Shown: in pieces, positions 1-8,985 of the stretch
Layout: every line of letters starts with the position of its first letter
How positions within the stretch are numbered: position 1 is the stretch's first letter
Assembly: GCF_014192105.1 (NCBI RefSeq)
Contig: NZ_JACHXK010000002.1
Location: forward strand, 617,380 to 681,379
Origin: Paenibacillus phyllosphaerae
Lineage (GTDB): Bacteria; Bacillota; Bacilli; Paenibacillales; Paenibacillaceae
DNA length: 64,000 nucleotides
Direction of reading: 5' to 3'
The notes under the pieces: generated by a model
Told to the model about the DNA's origin: nothing
The model's input: the letters and a program-made list of their open reading frames with translations, nothing else
The model's database searches: none
Made by a program: the position numbers and the translations under genes

Positions 1-1145
1 TTAATGGCATGCAAGGTGTTCAGAAGTCTAACGTCCTCGTGAACTTGCCTGAAGAAAGTGCTTTTTTGTCGACTGAAGATGAGGAACAAGCCTCTGCGTC
101 GATCATGATTACGTTCAAATCTGGTTACCGTCCGACGCAAAAAGAAGTGGATGGCTACTATAACCTCGTTAAGACAGCAGTGCCTAAGCTAGCGGTTGAG
201 AACATTACGATCTCCAGCGCAGAAGGCGAACTGACGGCTTCGAACGAAGTTGGCGGTACGGGCGACAGCTCGATGACGGTTGAAACTCATTTTCAGATTC
301 AAAAGAAATACGAGAACGACTTGAAACGTAACATTCAGCAGTTCTTAAGCCCTATCGTAGGTATGGATAGCCTGGTTGTCAGCGTAACGAGTTCGTTTAA
401 TTTCGACAAGAAGAAGACGGATGAGTCCTTAGTCACACCGCTTGAGAACAACAACAATAACGGTATTATCGTAAGCGAACAGACGAACTCTTCGACTTCC
501 ACGGGTTCGAGTGGCGCTGGCGGTGTTGCGGGTACAGGTTCCACAGACGTACCGACCTATCAATCGTCTTCGACTGGCGATTCGAGCAGCTCGGAAGAAA
601 GCTCGCGTACAACGAACTATGAAGTGAACCGCATTAATAATCAGATCGAATCCGGCCCTTATGTGATTAAAGATCTATCCATTAGCATTGCAGTCGATAA
701 ATCGAAGCTGAACGACGAGTCTAAAGCAGAGATTACGACATTCCTTGCTTCGCTTGTACGCTCGCAGTTGGCCGAGTCGGGTCAGGATGTTAACGACGAT
801 ACATTGATCGCGAAGAAAGTATCGCTCATGGCTCAGACGTTCACGGCATCTGATGATGCTTCCGCTTCGTCCGGCATCTCGATGACGATGGCAATCGGTA
901 TCGGCGCAGCAGCACTCGTTATTATTGGCGGTCTGGCTCTCCTGTTGATCCGCCGTCGTAAGAAAGCTCAAGCAGAAGCGATGATTCAAGAAGAGATTAT
1001 TACACCGACGAAGATCGATTATGCAACGATTGATATGGAAATGACGGGTAACGATAATCAGATGCGTAAACAGCTCGAATCATTGGCGAAGAACAAGCCT
1101 GAGGAGTTCGTTAATCTTCTCCGCACATGGCTAGCTGACGAATAG
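1..1145 (+). CDS. fliF: Flagellar MS-ring protein FliF (C-terminal part, 5' end outside window)
   Basis: This is the last 380 codons of FliF, which forms the membrane-embedded MS ring on which the rotor and export apparatus assemble. The reading frame enters from the left edge (codons from base 3), so the N-terminal membrane segment and first ring domain lie upstream. What is visible is the extracytoplasmic ring domain, a low-complexity Ser/Thr/Gly/Asn-rich stretch (about bases 450-610), the second membrane segment (about bases 885-950) followed by an Arg/Lys stop-transfer cluster, and a short cytoplasmic tail ending in LLRTWLADE. In this family the tail binds FliG, which is the next gene, 11 bases downstream. 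The call is secure from domain order and context. Confidence 0.95.
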   Translation, partial: NGMQGVQKSNVLVNLPEESAFLSTEDEEQASASIMITFKSGYRPTQKEVDGYYNLVKTAVPKLAVENITISSAEGELTASNEVGGTGDSSMTVETHFQIQKKYENDLKRNIQQFLSPIVGMDSLVVSVTSSFNFDKKKTDESLVTPLENNNNNGIIVSEQTNSSTSTGSSGAGGVAGTGSTDVPTYQSSSTGDSSSSEESSRTTNYEVNRINNQIESGPYVIKDLSISIAVDKSKLNDESKAEITTFLASLVRSQLAESGQDVNDDTLIAKKVSLMAQTFTASDDASASSGISMTMAIGIGAAALVIIGGLALLLIRRRKKAQAEAMIQEEIITPTKIDYATIDMEMTGNDNQMRKQLESLAKNKPEEFVNLLRTWLADE

Positions 1146-1156
1146 GGGGTAAGCGC

Positions 1157-2170
1157 ATGGTAAAAGCAACTGCTGGTTTTAGTGGTCGCCAGAAGGCAGC
1201 CATCCTGCTGATTTCACTCGGTCCTGAAGTGTCGGCACAGGTGTTCAAGCATTTGCGTGACGAAGAGATCGAGCAGTTGACGCTCGAAATCGCGAACGTA
1301 CGCAAGGTCGACAATACGGATAAAGATACGATCCTCAGCGAGTTCCATCAGATCTGTATGGCTCAAGAATATATTTCGCAGGGCGGCATAACGTATGCGA
1401 AGGAAATTCTGGAGAAGGCGCTTGGCGAGTCCAAGGCGCTCGAAGTAATCAATCGTCTGACAGCAACGTTGCAGGTGCGTCCATTCGACTTCGCCCGCAA
1501 AGCGGATGCAAGCCAGATTCTGAACTTCATTCAGAACGAGAACGCACAGACGATTGCGCTTGTCCTATCTTATCTGCAGCCGGACCAATCCGCTGCGATT
1601 CTTTCCTCGCTGCCTCAGGATAAGCAGGCAGAAGTTGCAAGACGCGTTGCCCTTATGGACAGCACTTCGCCGGAAGTTATCGCTCACGTCGAGCGAGTCC
1701 TGGAGCAGAAGCTATCTGCAACAGTTACGCAAGACTACACAAGCGCGGGCGGTATCGAGTCGATCGTACAGATCCTCAATGGCGTCGACCGCGGTACAGA
1801 ACGAACCATTCTCGACTCGCTTGAGATTCAAGACCCAGAGTTGGCAGAAGAGATCAAGAAGCGCATGTTCGTGTTCGAGGATATCGTCAACATCGACAAC
1901 CGTTCGATCCAGCGTATTATCCGCGACATCGAGAACGCCGATCTGCAGCTGGCGCTCAAAGTGGCAAGCGAAGAAGTTCGGGAAGCGATCTTCCAGAACA
2001 TGTCCAAACGTATGGCCGAGTCGTTCAAAGAAGAAATGGAATTCATGGGTCCTGTCAGACTGCGTGACGTTGAAGAAGCTCAAACACGCATCGTAGCGAC
2101 GATTCGCCGACTGGAAGAGTCGGGTGAGATCATCATCGCTCGTGGCGGAGGAGATGATATCATTGTCTAG
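1157..2170 (+). CDS. fliG: Flagellar motor switch protein FliG
   Basis: FliG (337 aa) links the MS ring to the C ring and carries the torque-generating surface that meets the stator. The protein starts MVKATAGFSGRQKAAILL, typical of the FliF-binding N-terminal domain. It continues through the middle domain (LQPDQSAAILSSLP, the EHPQ-motif region) and ends with the charged C-terminal domain containing SEEVREAIFQNMSKR and GPVRLRDVEEAQ. Length matches the family (about 338 aa). The start ATG at 1157 has a GGGGGTAAG site just upstream. The 3' end overlaps the fliH start, which suggests translational coupling. Confidence 0.97.
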   Translation: MVKATAGFSGRQKAAILLISLGPEVSAQVFKHLRDEEIEQLTLEIANVRKVDNTDKDTILSEFHQICMAQEYISQGGITYAKEILEKALGESKALEVINRLTATLQVRPFDFARKADASQILNFIQNENAQTIALVLSYLQPDQSAAILSSLPQDKQAEVARRVALMDSTSPEVIAHVERVLEQKLSATVTQDYTSAGGIESIVQILNGVDRGTERTILDSLEIQDPELAEEIKKRMFVFEDIVNIDNRSIQRIIRDIENADLQLALKVASEEVREAIFQNMSKRMAESFKEEMEFMGPVRLRDVEEAQTRIVATIRRLEESGEIIIARGGGDDIIV

Positions 2171-2996
2171 TCTTTTCAAGTCCACCCATGTCGTCTCATT
2201 AGAAGACCTCAAACGGTTGGAAGTGTTTCGCAACTACTACTCTAATAACCAGTCGGGGGAGGATCTAAACACCCCGGCTGGCCCGGATGAAGAAACCGTT
2301 TCGTTGCGCGATCAAATCATCAATGACGCCGAGAGCTTCGCCAAGCAGCGCATGGAGGAAGCAGCGCAAGAAATCCAGGGCATGTACGAAGCTGCCAATG
2401 CCGAGATTGAGCAGTGGTGGCAGGAACGCCGGGAACTTGATTTGCAGCATTTTGAACAAATGCGAAGCGACGGTTATCAGCAAGGCTACAACGAAGGTCG
2501 CACAGAAGCCGAGGAAGAGATTCGGCAACAATGGGAAACTTCCTTGTCCGAGGCCAAAACGATCCTCGAGGGCGCTTATCGAATGAAGGAAGAGATCATT
2601 CAGGAAGCTGAGCCGTTCGTCGTGGATCTCAGTATCGCCATCGCCGAGAAAATTATCGGCAGGCAGCTGAGCTTGTCGCCTGAACTGATGATTGAGTTTG
2701 TTCGCAGGGCGCTGCAGCGCAGACGTGAACAAGGCGTAATCACCCTGTGCGTGGCTCCAACGGAACTCGCTTTCATACAAGCTGCTCAAGAAGAGCTGAA
2801 GCTATCGATCGATTCGCAAGCTGAGCTGCAAATCGTGCCGGACGTAACGGTTAAGGAAGGCGGCTGCGTCATTCGTTCCGCATTCGGAAGCATCGACGCC
2901 CGTATCGATACTCAACTCGGCGAGATCAAACGCCAGCTGATGGAGTTGGCTTTGCAAGCAGATGACCACCATGGAGGTGCAGATCACCATGCTTAA
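2163..2996 (+). CDS. fliH: Flagellar assembly protein FliH (export ATPase regulator)
   Basis: FliH (about 277 aa) is the peripheral stator-like partner of the FliI ATPase in flagellar type III export. The frame is open further upstream, but a TTG at 2163 is preferred. A GGAGGAG at 2147-2153 lies 9 bases before it, whereas the ATG at 2154 directly abuts that site. From the TTG the protein begins LSSLFKSTHVVSLEDLKRLE. The middle is long, helical and Glu/Gln-rich with GYQQGYNEGRTEAEEE, a GxxxG-type helix repeat typical of FliH and YscL. The C-terminal half carries the V-ATPase subunit E-like region (VDLSIAIAEKIIGRQL). It overlaps fliG by 8 bases and fliI by 8 bases. Confidence 0.93.
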   Translation: MSSLFKSTHVVSLEDLKRLEVFRNYYSNNQSGEDLNTPAGPDEETVSLRDQIINDAESFAKQRMEEAAQEIQGMYEAANAEIEQWWQERRELDLQHFEQMRSDGYQQGYNEGRTEAEEEIRQQWETSLSEAKTILEGAYRMKEEIIQEAEPFVVDLSIAIAEKIIGRQLSLSPELMIEFVRRALQRRREQGVITLCVAPTELAFIQAAQEELKLSIDSQAELQIVPDVTVKEGGCVIRSAFGSIDARIDTQLGEIKRQLMELALQADDHHGGADHHA

Positions 2997-4308
2997 GCTG
3001 GACCCGATGAAATATATCGAGCACATGCGTCCGATCGATCCGGTTCGCGTCAACGGAAAAGTTACGCAAGTCATTGGTCTGACAGTGGAGTCAGAAGGTC
3101 CTGATGCTAGCATTGGCGATGTCTGCTATATTTATCCGACCAAATCGGCAAAACCGCTCAAGGCCGAGGTCGTGGGCTTCCGCGATAACAAGCTGATCCT
3201 AATGCCGCTCGGCGAGTTGGCCTCCATTGGGCCAGGCTGCGACGTTGTCGGAACAGGCAAGCCGCTCACGGTTCAAGTCGGCTCGGAGTTGCTCGGTAAA
3301 GTGCTCGACGGATTGGGGCAGCCGTTCGACGGCTCCAAGCTTCCCGCTCGCATGCCGCATTATTCGACGCATAATGAGCCAAGCAACCCGCTTACGAGGC
3401 CTCGGATCAAGACGCCGCTTACGGTCGGCGTTCGTGCGATCGACGGTCTGCTCACGGTAGGTGAAGGCCAGCGTATCGGTATATTCGCCGGTTCCGGTGT
3501 TGGCAAAAGTACATTGCTCGGGATGATCGCCCGTAACACTTCGGCAGACGTTAACGTAATTGCGCTTGTCGGGGAGCGGGGACGCGAAGTGCTCGAATTC
3601 GTGGAGAAGGACTTAGGGCCGGAAGGTTTGGCCCGCTCGGTTGTAATCGTCGCTACCTCTGACCAGCCCGCGCTGATCCGGATGAAAGCAGCGCTCATTG
3701 CCACCAGTATTTCGGAATACTTCCGCGATCGCGGTCTGAATGTCATGCTTATGATGGACTCGGTTACCCGTTACGCACAGGCTCTTCGCGAAGTCGGTCT
3801 TGCGATCGGCGAGCCGCCGGCTACACGCGGTTATACGCCTTCTGTTTTTGCGAATCTGCCAAAACTGCTTGAACGCGCCGGTACCGGACTTCGTGGCTCG
3901 ATCACCGCTTTCTACACGGTGCTCGTTGACGGTGACGATATGAACGAACCGATTGCTGACGCCGTGCGCGGTATTCTCGACGGACATATCGTACTCAGCC
4001 GAGCGATAGCCCAGAAGGGTCATTATCCGGCGATAGACGTATTGGCTTCGATCAGTCGGGTTATGAAAGAAATCGTGCCTGAGAACCAACAGGACGCGGC
4101 CAATGAATTGAAGCGGCTGCTCGCTACGTATAAGAATTCGGAAGACCTGATCAATATCGGGGCGTACCAAAGAGGTTCGAATGTTGAAATTGACCGGGCC
4201 ATCGATCAGATCGGGACGATCAATGCTTTTACGAAACAGAAGACGACGGAAAAAGTTAGTTATGAAGAAGCAATAGACACGTTGCTCAAAGATTTCGATC
4301 GGAGTTGA
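2989..4308 (+). CDS. fliI: Flagellum-specific ATP synthase FliI
   Basis: FliI is the hexameric ATPase that powers unfolding and delivery of flagellar export substrates. Its Walker A motif GSGVGKST lies at residues 168-175 and the Walker B region is LNVMLMMDSVTRYAQALRE. The family signature PSVFANLPKLLERAG is also present. The frame extends upstream, but the ATG at 2989 follows GGAGGT (2973-2978) at proper spacing and gives 439 aa (MLKLDPMKYIEHM), the usual FliI length. It overlaps the fliH stop and is followed by fliJ 9 bases later, the conserved fliH-fliI-fliJ arrangement. Confidence 0.96.
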   Translation: MLKLDPMKYIEHMRPIDPVRVNGKVTQVIGLTVESEGPDASIGDVCYIYPTKSAKPLKAEVVGFRDNKLILMPLGELASIGPGCDVVGTGKPLTVQVGSELLGKVLDGLGQPFDGSKLPARMPHYSTHNEPSNPLTRPRIKTPLTVGVRAIDGLLTVGEGQRIGIFAGSGVGKSTLLGMIARNTSADVNVIALVGERGREVLEFVEKDLGPEGLARSVVIVATSDQPALIRMKAALIATSISEYFRDRGLNVMLMMDSVTRYAQALREVGLAIGEPPATRGYTPSVFANLPKLLERAGTGLRGSITAFYTVLVDGDDMNEPIADAVRGILDGHIVLSRAIAQKGHYPAIDVLASISRVMKEIVPENQQDAANELKRLLATYKNSEDLINIGAYQRGSNVEIDRAIDQIGTINAFTKQKTTEKVSYEEAIDTLLKDFDRS

Positions 4309-4317
4309 TTGTAGTTA

Positions 4318-4767
4318 ATGGCCAAGTTTACCTACGTCTATCAAAAAGTCGTTGATTTTAAGACAAGCGAGAAGTCGCATGCGGAATCCGTGCTTTCCGC
4401 TGCAGTAGGTAAGCTGCAAGCAGAAGAGAGGTCGCTTAGCGAGCTGCTGAAAGATAGGAACATGTGGATGGAACGATTGCAGGAAGCAGCAAGCAGCACC
4501 GTCTCGTTGGCCGAGCTGCTCAACATGCAGCGTTATGTGGACTACATCGACGCCCAGATCGCCAATAAGCAAAACGACATTCGAAAAGCACAAAGGGAAG
4601 TCGAGCTGAAACGCTCCCTTTTGACCGATAAAATGCAGGATGAAAAAGTGTGGCTGAAAGCGAAAGATAAAGCGTTCGATCAATATCGCGCGGTGCTTAT
4701 GCTGCAAGAACAGAACGAACTGGATGAGATTGCGACCGTACGCTATGTTGCTCCGGCAGCGCGTTAA
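4318..4767 (+). CDS. fliJ: Flagellar export chaperone FliJ
   Basis: FliJ (149 aa) is a small coiled-coil protein that sits in the FliI ring and couples it to the FlhA export gate. The sequence is almost entirely helical and charged (for example QRYVDYIDAQIANKQNDIRKAQ), starts MAKFTYVYQKVVDFK as is common for Firmicutes FliJ, and has the expected length. Sequence conservation in FliJ is low, so the call rests mainly on coiled-coil character and position directly after fliI. Confidence 0.9.
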   Translation: MAKFTYVYQKVVDFKTSEKSHAESVLSAAVGKLQAEERSLSELLKDRNMWMERLQEAASSTVSLAELLNMQRYVDYIDAQIANKQNDIRKAQREVELKRSLLTDKMQDEKVWLKAKDKAFDQYRAVLMLQEQNELDEIATVRYVAPAAR

Positions 4768-4809
4768 TGACGACAACAAGAGTTCAACGATCGACAGGAG
4801 GGATTATTC

Positions 4810-5739
4810 GTGTCAGAAATGGAAGCGGAGAAGCAAGGGTACAGCGGGTTTGAGAGGTTCATGTTCTTCGTGACACCGATCTTGTTCACTATTGTCCTGC
4901 TTGGTGTTCTGCTCACGCTATTCAATTTTGACCTGCGCAACAAGGTGCTGACCGTTGGTGAATCGATCCCATTCTTGAACCAGGTGTTGCCAGCACCTGT
5001 CGAGACGGAAGAAACCACGGCAGAGGGCGCAGAGGAAACAAAAGCGGTAGAGGCTAAAGCTGCAGCCACCGTTGCCAATGCTGAGGTCGCTAAGCTGAAA
5101 GAACAGCTAGCTGCCAAAGAATCGGCTCTGCAAGCCGCTACGGCCAAGCAAACGAGTCAGGAGACGCAAATCAAAGATTTGCAAAGCCAGATCGAACAGC
5201 TGAACACCCAACAGGATGACACGGCGCTCGATGACGCTCAGTACGCAGAGAAAATTAAAGCATTGGCTGATACGTATGCCAAAATGTCGCCAAGTAAAGC
5301 AGCCCCGATTCTCGAAGCAATGGAATTGGATGAGGCCGTTCTCGTACTGAACTCGATGCGTACAGACGATCAAGCCAAGGTGCTCGAGAAAATGACGCCA
5401 GCCGTAGCTGCGGAAGCGACGATCAAGCTGAAAGATATGACTTCGGCGAAAGATCAACAGATCGCAGCGCTGCAAGCTCGTCTGAAGAAACAGTCGACTA
5501 CGACGACGGAACCATCTTCATATCTCGACACGGCTCAGTTGAAAGAAACGTTCTCGAGTATGTCTGCAGCAAGCGCAGCAGAGCTGCTCATCAAAATGTC
5601 GGAGGTGAGTCCTAGTAAAGTGCTACGGATCCTAAATGCAGTAGAAAGCGGAACTCGTTCGTCGATCCTGTCGGAAATGTCTTCCCTTAATGAAGGCATT
5701 ACGGCACAACTGGTTTCCAAGCTGATGACTGGTAAATAA
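4810..5739 (+). CDS. MotE/FlbB-like membrane protein with MgtE N-terminal-type domain (ylxF position)
   Basis: This 309 aa protein starts with GTG at 4810 behind an AGGAGGG. It has one membrane segment near residues 18-37, a Glu/Ala/Lys-rich coiled coil (about 65-135), and a C-terminal helical domain with repeated phrases such as YAKMSPSKAAPILEAMELDEAVLVLNSM and MSEVSPSKVLRILN. That pattern is the MgtE_N/FliG-like fold found in MotE and FlbB. It occupies the position of B. subtilis ylxF, between fliJ and fliK. A role as a motor-associated or stator-accessory protein is an inference from the family. The exact function in Bacilli is not settled. Confidence 0.82.
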   Translation: MSEMEAEKQGYSGFERFMFFVTPILFTIVLLGVLLTLFNFDLRNKVLTVGESIPFLNQVLPAPVETEETTAEGAEETKAVEAKAAATVANAEVAKLKEQLAAKESALQAATAKQTSQETQIKDLQSQIEQLNTQQDDTALDDAQYAEKIKALADTYAKMSPSKAAPILEAMELDEAVLVLNSMRTDDQAKVLEKMTPAVAAEATIKLKDMTSAKDQQIAALQARLKKQSTTTTEPSSYLDTAQLKETFSSMSAASAAELLIKMSEVSPSKVLRILNAVESGTRSSILSEMSSLNEGITAQLVSKLMTGK

Positions 5740-5767
5740 GATTCCTTGAGAGGAGGTGAAATATACG

Positions 5768-7135
5768 ATGCAAATTGCAGCAATGAACTTGGCAACTCAG
5801 AACACATCGCAGCCTTCGACAAGTAATACGGGCAGTACAAAAGGAACCGAAGGTGCTTTCGGACAAGCATTAGACCAATCGATCTCCGGCACGGCGACTA
5901 CAGGAGAACAGGCTCAGAACGCAGGTGCCATGACGGCGGATCAGACGCAAGTCCAAGCAACCGTACAGAAAATTATGGCGAGCATGATGGCAGGCGAAAC
6001 CCCTTCTTCGGAAGAGTTGATCTCGATTGTAGACAGCCTGTTGGAATCATTGACGAATGTGGATACCGAAGGTGAAGAAGAGGCATTGTCAGGCGAGCGA
6101 TTGGATGAATCGTTAAGTCAACTGGATAGTCTTCTCGCTATTCTTGAGAACATCCCTGTGTTACAGTCATTCGTGAGTCAGCAACAACAGCAAGAAGTTA
6201 CGGCTACCGCAACAGGAGATAACACTGCAATCGGCGCTCTTCAAGGGATGCTTCAAGACTTACGTGCGGTTCTGCAGCAAGATAAAACAGGCGCAATCAG
6301 CAAGGACATGATGAAGGAAATCGGCAAGCAAGTGGGTAAGCTCGATCAGTTGATCAATGGGGGCAACCAAACGGATCCGAATACTGCAGCCGTCCAAGGC
6401 GAGATTGAGACAGGTAACGCGTCTAATGCGCCAGCAGCCAACACGCATCTGAATCGTCTGAGCGCGCAACTGCTTCATGCAGGAATTCTGAATGTCGTTC
6501 CGACGGAAGAACAGGCAGTGAGTGCAGAATCAACGCCGGTTGAAGGCGAGCTTGCCGTGGATGCAGATCAAGCCGGTATCCAGACGCACACCGTGATTCA
6601 TGATTCGACAAGCAGACCGGAAACGAATGCCAAAGTAGTCGTACAACAGCCGGTTCCTGTTCAAAAATTCGCGGAGACCATGAAAGATATGATGGTCAAA
6701 CAATTTAATGTGAATACAGTCGGCGGCATTCATGAAGCTACATTATCTCTTGCGCCTGCCCATCTTGGCCAAGTTGACGTTCGCATCTCCGTTCATAACG
6801 GCCAGCTTACCGCATTGTTCGTAGCGGAGTCGGCAAGTGCGAAGGAAATGTTGGATAACCAGATGTCGCAGCTGAGAAGCTCACTTCAAGCACAAGGTCT
6901 TCAGGTGGAAAAAATTGAAGTTACGCAAAGCTCTGCCGCATTCGAGTCTAACATGTTCCACAAAGGAAACGGCGGGCAGCAATCACGTGATCAGCAATCT
7001 TCCAAACGTGGCGGTTCCTTCGAACAATCGATAGGTGAGATTGGCAATTTTGAAGCGGATATGGAACAACTGGCCGTTGAGCGCGCCGTAACGCGAACGC
7101 TTGGATACGGTCGAGAAATCAACACTACCGCCTAA
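5768..7135 (+). CDS. fliK: Flagellar hook-length control protein FliK
   Basis: FliK measures hook length and triggers the export-specificity switch through FlhB. The protein (about 455 aa from the ATG at 5768, preceded by AGGAGGTG at 5750-5757) has a long, polar, poorly conserved N-terminal part rich in Gln, Thr and Ser. A compact C-terminal domain follows: GGIHEATLSLAPAHLGQVDV, then LTALFVAESASAKEML and LQAQGLQVEKIEV. This is the Flg_hook domain (about residues 310-395). The tail is Gln/Ser/Gly-rich. It lies just upstream of flgD, as in other Bacillales. Confidence 0.93.
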   Translation: MQIAAMNLATQNTSQPSTSNTGSTKGTEGAFGQALDQSISGTATTGEQAQNAGAMTADQTQVQATVQKIMASMMAGETPSSEELISIVDSLLESLTNVDTEGEEEALSGERLDESLSQLDSLLAILENIPVLQSFVSQQQQQEVTATATGDNTAIGALQGMLQDLRAVLQQDKTGAISKDMMKEIGKQVGKLDQLINGGNQTDPNTAAVQGEIETGNASNAPAANTHLNRLSAQLLHAGILNVVPTEEQAVSAESTPVEGELAVDADQAGIQTHTVIHDSTSRPETNAKVVVQQPVPVQKFAETMKDMMVKQFNVNTVGGIHEATLSLAPAHLGQVDVRISVHNGQLTALFVAESASAKEMLDNQMSQLRSSLQAQGLQVEKIEVTQSSAAFESNMFHKGNGGQQSRDQQSSKRGGSFEQSIGEIGNFEADMEQLAVERAVTRTLGYGREINTTA

Positions 7136-7174
7136 ACCTTGAAGCAGCCTTGATAAGAATGGAGGTGAAGAGAG

Positions 7175-7609
7175 ATGTCGAATACCATTTCAACCACTGG
7201 CTACACATCCAGCAAAACCACATCGACGACAGCGACCAAAACGAATACGCTTGGTAAAGACGAATTTCTCAAAATCCTAGTCACGCAGCTGAAAAACCAG
7301 GACCCGATGCAGCCTATGCAAGATACGGATTTCATTGCGCAGATGGCACAGTTCTCCTCGGTCGAGCAGTTGATGAATATGTCCGAGAACATGGGGAAGC
7401 TTAGCCAGAACTTAGGGTTAGCTTCGAGTATGATCGGTAAGGAAGTGGCTTGGTACCAAAGCACGGAAGCCGGCACGTCAGTTGAGTCCGGAGTCGTGGA
7501 ATCCATCGTGGTGAGAGACGGCATTCAGTACGCTGTTGTTGGCGCGAGCAACATTCCGATCGACGAGATCGTCTCGATTGGCCAGGGCGGTGAGACGACC
7601 AATGAGTGA
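7175..7609 (+). CDS. flgD: Flagellar hook capping protein FlgD
   Basis: FlgD caps the growing hook during assembly. This 144 aa protein has a Ser/Thr-rich N terminus, then the hallmark segment LGKDEFLKILVTQLKNQDPM followed by DTDFIAQMAQFSSVEQL and SMIGKEV. It is a short form containing essentially only the N-terminal scaffold, as in B. subtilis, and lacks the Ig-like/FnIII extension of enterobacterial FlgD. A GGAGGTGA precedes the start. The stop overlaps the next gene by 8 bases. Confidence 0.95.
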   Translation: MSNTISTTGYTSSKTTSTTATKTNTLGKDEFLKILVTQLKNQDPMQPMQDTDFIAQMAQFSSVEQLMNMSENMGKLSQNLGLASSMIGKEVAWYQSTEAGTSVESGVVESIVVRDGIQYAVVGASNIPIDEIVSIGQGGETTNE

Positions 7610-7979
7610 TACGCTCTCGATTGGCCAGCTTCGATTAACGGGAGCTACGCCGAGAACGCTTGGTAAGTCGCTTTACAATCAACAGACTGGAGCGGGCAGT
7701 TTCCAGGATGTGTTGAATCAGAATGTCTTGAAATTTAGCCAGCATGCGGAAACGCGCATGAAGCAGCGAGGAATTTCCTTCGGACCGGATACAATAAACA
7801 AAATAGAAGGTGCGATCGACCAAGCAGCTGCCAAAGGGGCTAAAGATTCGCTCGTCATCTATAATGATGTCGCGATGATCGTCAATGTTCCAAGCCGTAC
7901 CGTTGTGACCGCAATGGATGGCGGCTCGCTGAAAGGCAATGTTTTCACCAAAATCGATAGTGCTGTCATCATTCCTTAA
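7602..7979 (+). CDS. TIGR02530-family flagellar operon protein
   Basis: This 125 aa protein starts at the ATG at 7602, overlapping the flgD stop; the same frame is open further upstream inside flgD. Its core is FQDVLNQNVLKFSQHAETRMKQRGISFGPDTINKIEGAIDQAAAKGAKDSLVIYNDVAMIVNV. The start of this, with SxHAxxRMxxRGI, matches the small family annotated as flagellar operon protein (TIGR02530), found between flgD and the hook gene in many Firmicutes and some other phyla. No biochemical function is established. Its position suggests a role in hook assembly or its control. Confidence 0.85.
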   Translation: MSDTLSIGQLRLTGATPRTLGKSLYNQQTGAGSFQDVLNQNVLKFSQHAETRMKQRGISFGPDTINKIEGAIDQAAAKGAKDSLVIYNDVAMIVNVPSRTVVTAMDGGSLKGNVFTKIDSAVIIP

Positions 7980-8079
7980 TTTTACGATAGGCTGGACCTC
8001 AATGAAGGAAGCCAATGGACGCGGATCGACTGAAGCGTCCTTACCAAAATTACGAGCTATAACCAGGAGGTTATTACGA

Positions 8080-8907
8080 ATGTTAAGATCGATGTATTCC
8101 GGTGTATCAGGTATGCGCGGTTTCCAGACGAAGCTAGACGTAATCGGTAACAACATCGCGAACGTGAATACAGTGGGCTTTAAGGCCGGCCGTGTTATGT
8201 TCAAAGATATTCTGAGCCAGACCGTATCCGGCGTAACTGCACCAGTCGAAGGGACAACTGGCGGCGTTAACGCGAAACAGATCGGCCTTGGCGTTGCCAC
8301 GGCTTCGATCGACACCATTCATACGGCAGGCAGTGCGGTAACGACTAACGTTACGACAGACGTACGGATCGATGGGGACGGATTCTTCGCCGTGACGGCG
8401 ACAGGCGATGGCGCGCAGGAAGTGCCTTATCTGACGCGTGCCGGTAACTTTACGCTTGATGCGAACAACCAACTCGTGAACTCCGACGGGATGTTCGTCC
8501 TTAGCTCGGACGGCGCGCCGATCGTATTGGGTGAAGAGGTTAAATCGTTCTCGATCTCCCAAGACGGCACGATCATGGCCGTTAACGCCGACGGCACGAC
8601 AGCTGCAACCGAATTCTCGCTCGGCGTCGTGAAGGTCGCTAACCCGAATGGTCTGGAGAAGATCGGCGGCAACCTGTTCCGTATTACTTCCAATGCAAAC
8701 CCTAATGGTGAAGCAACATTGACGACGGCTAGCGACGCGGAAGCTGGAACGGGCTCTATCGTATCCGGTCAGCTCGAAATGTCCAACGTCGATTTGACGG
8801 GTGAATTTACCGAGATGATCGTTGCACAGCGCGGTTTCCAAGCGAACTCCCGTATCATCACGACATCGGATGAAATTCTGCAGGAAGTTGTTGGCCTGAA
8901 ACGATAA
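8080..8907 (+). CDS. flgE: Flagellar hook / hook-basal body protein (FlgE/FlgG family)
   Basis: The ATG at 8080 follows AGGAGG and opens a 275 aa protein that begins MLRSMYSGVSGMRGFQTKLD followed by VIGNNIANVNTVGFK, the classical rod/hook N-terminal signature. The C terminus (MSNVDLTGEFTEMIVAQRGFQ then ANSRIITTSDEIL) is the matching coiled-coil end. The short length and position correspond to B. subtilis flgE (older name flgG), the hook subunit gene of the fla/che operon. FlgG (distal rod) has the same motifs, so the exact subunit identity rests on context. The frame is open upstream of 8080 but lacks a ribosome site there. Confidence 0.9.
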   Translation: MLRSMYSGVSGMRGFQTKLDVIGNNIANVNTVGFKAGRVMFKDILSQTVSGVTAPVEGTTGGVNAKQIGLGVATASIDTIHTAGSAVTTNVTTDVRIDGDGFFAVTATGDGAQEVPYLTRAGNFTLDANNQLVNSDGMFVLSSDGAPIVLGEEVKSFSISQDGTIMAVNADGTTAATEFSLGVVKVANPNGLEKIGGNLFRITSNANPNGEATLTTASDAEAGTGSIVSGQLEMSNVDLTGEFTEMIVAQRGFQANSRIITTSDEILQEVVGLKR

Positions 8908-8945
8908 TCCATGAATAACCGGTAGAACCGGATAGCTAAGATCAA

Positions 8946-8965
8946 TGGGGAGGACAACCTCCCCA
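8946..8965 (+). other. Intercistronic hairpin between hook gene and flbD
   Basis: A perfect 8-base inverted repeat TGGGGAGG / CCTCCCCA with a 4-base loop (8946-8965) lies between the hook gene and flbD. It is followed by AAAAGG rather than a run of T, so it does not look like an intrinsic terminator for the + strand. An mRNA-stability or processing role is possible. Confidence 0.55.
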
Positions 8966-8985
8966 AAAGGTTTAGGGGGAGAATC

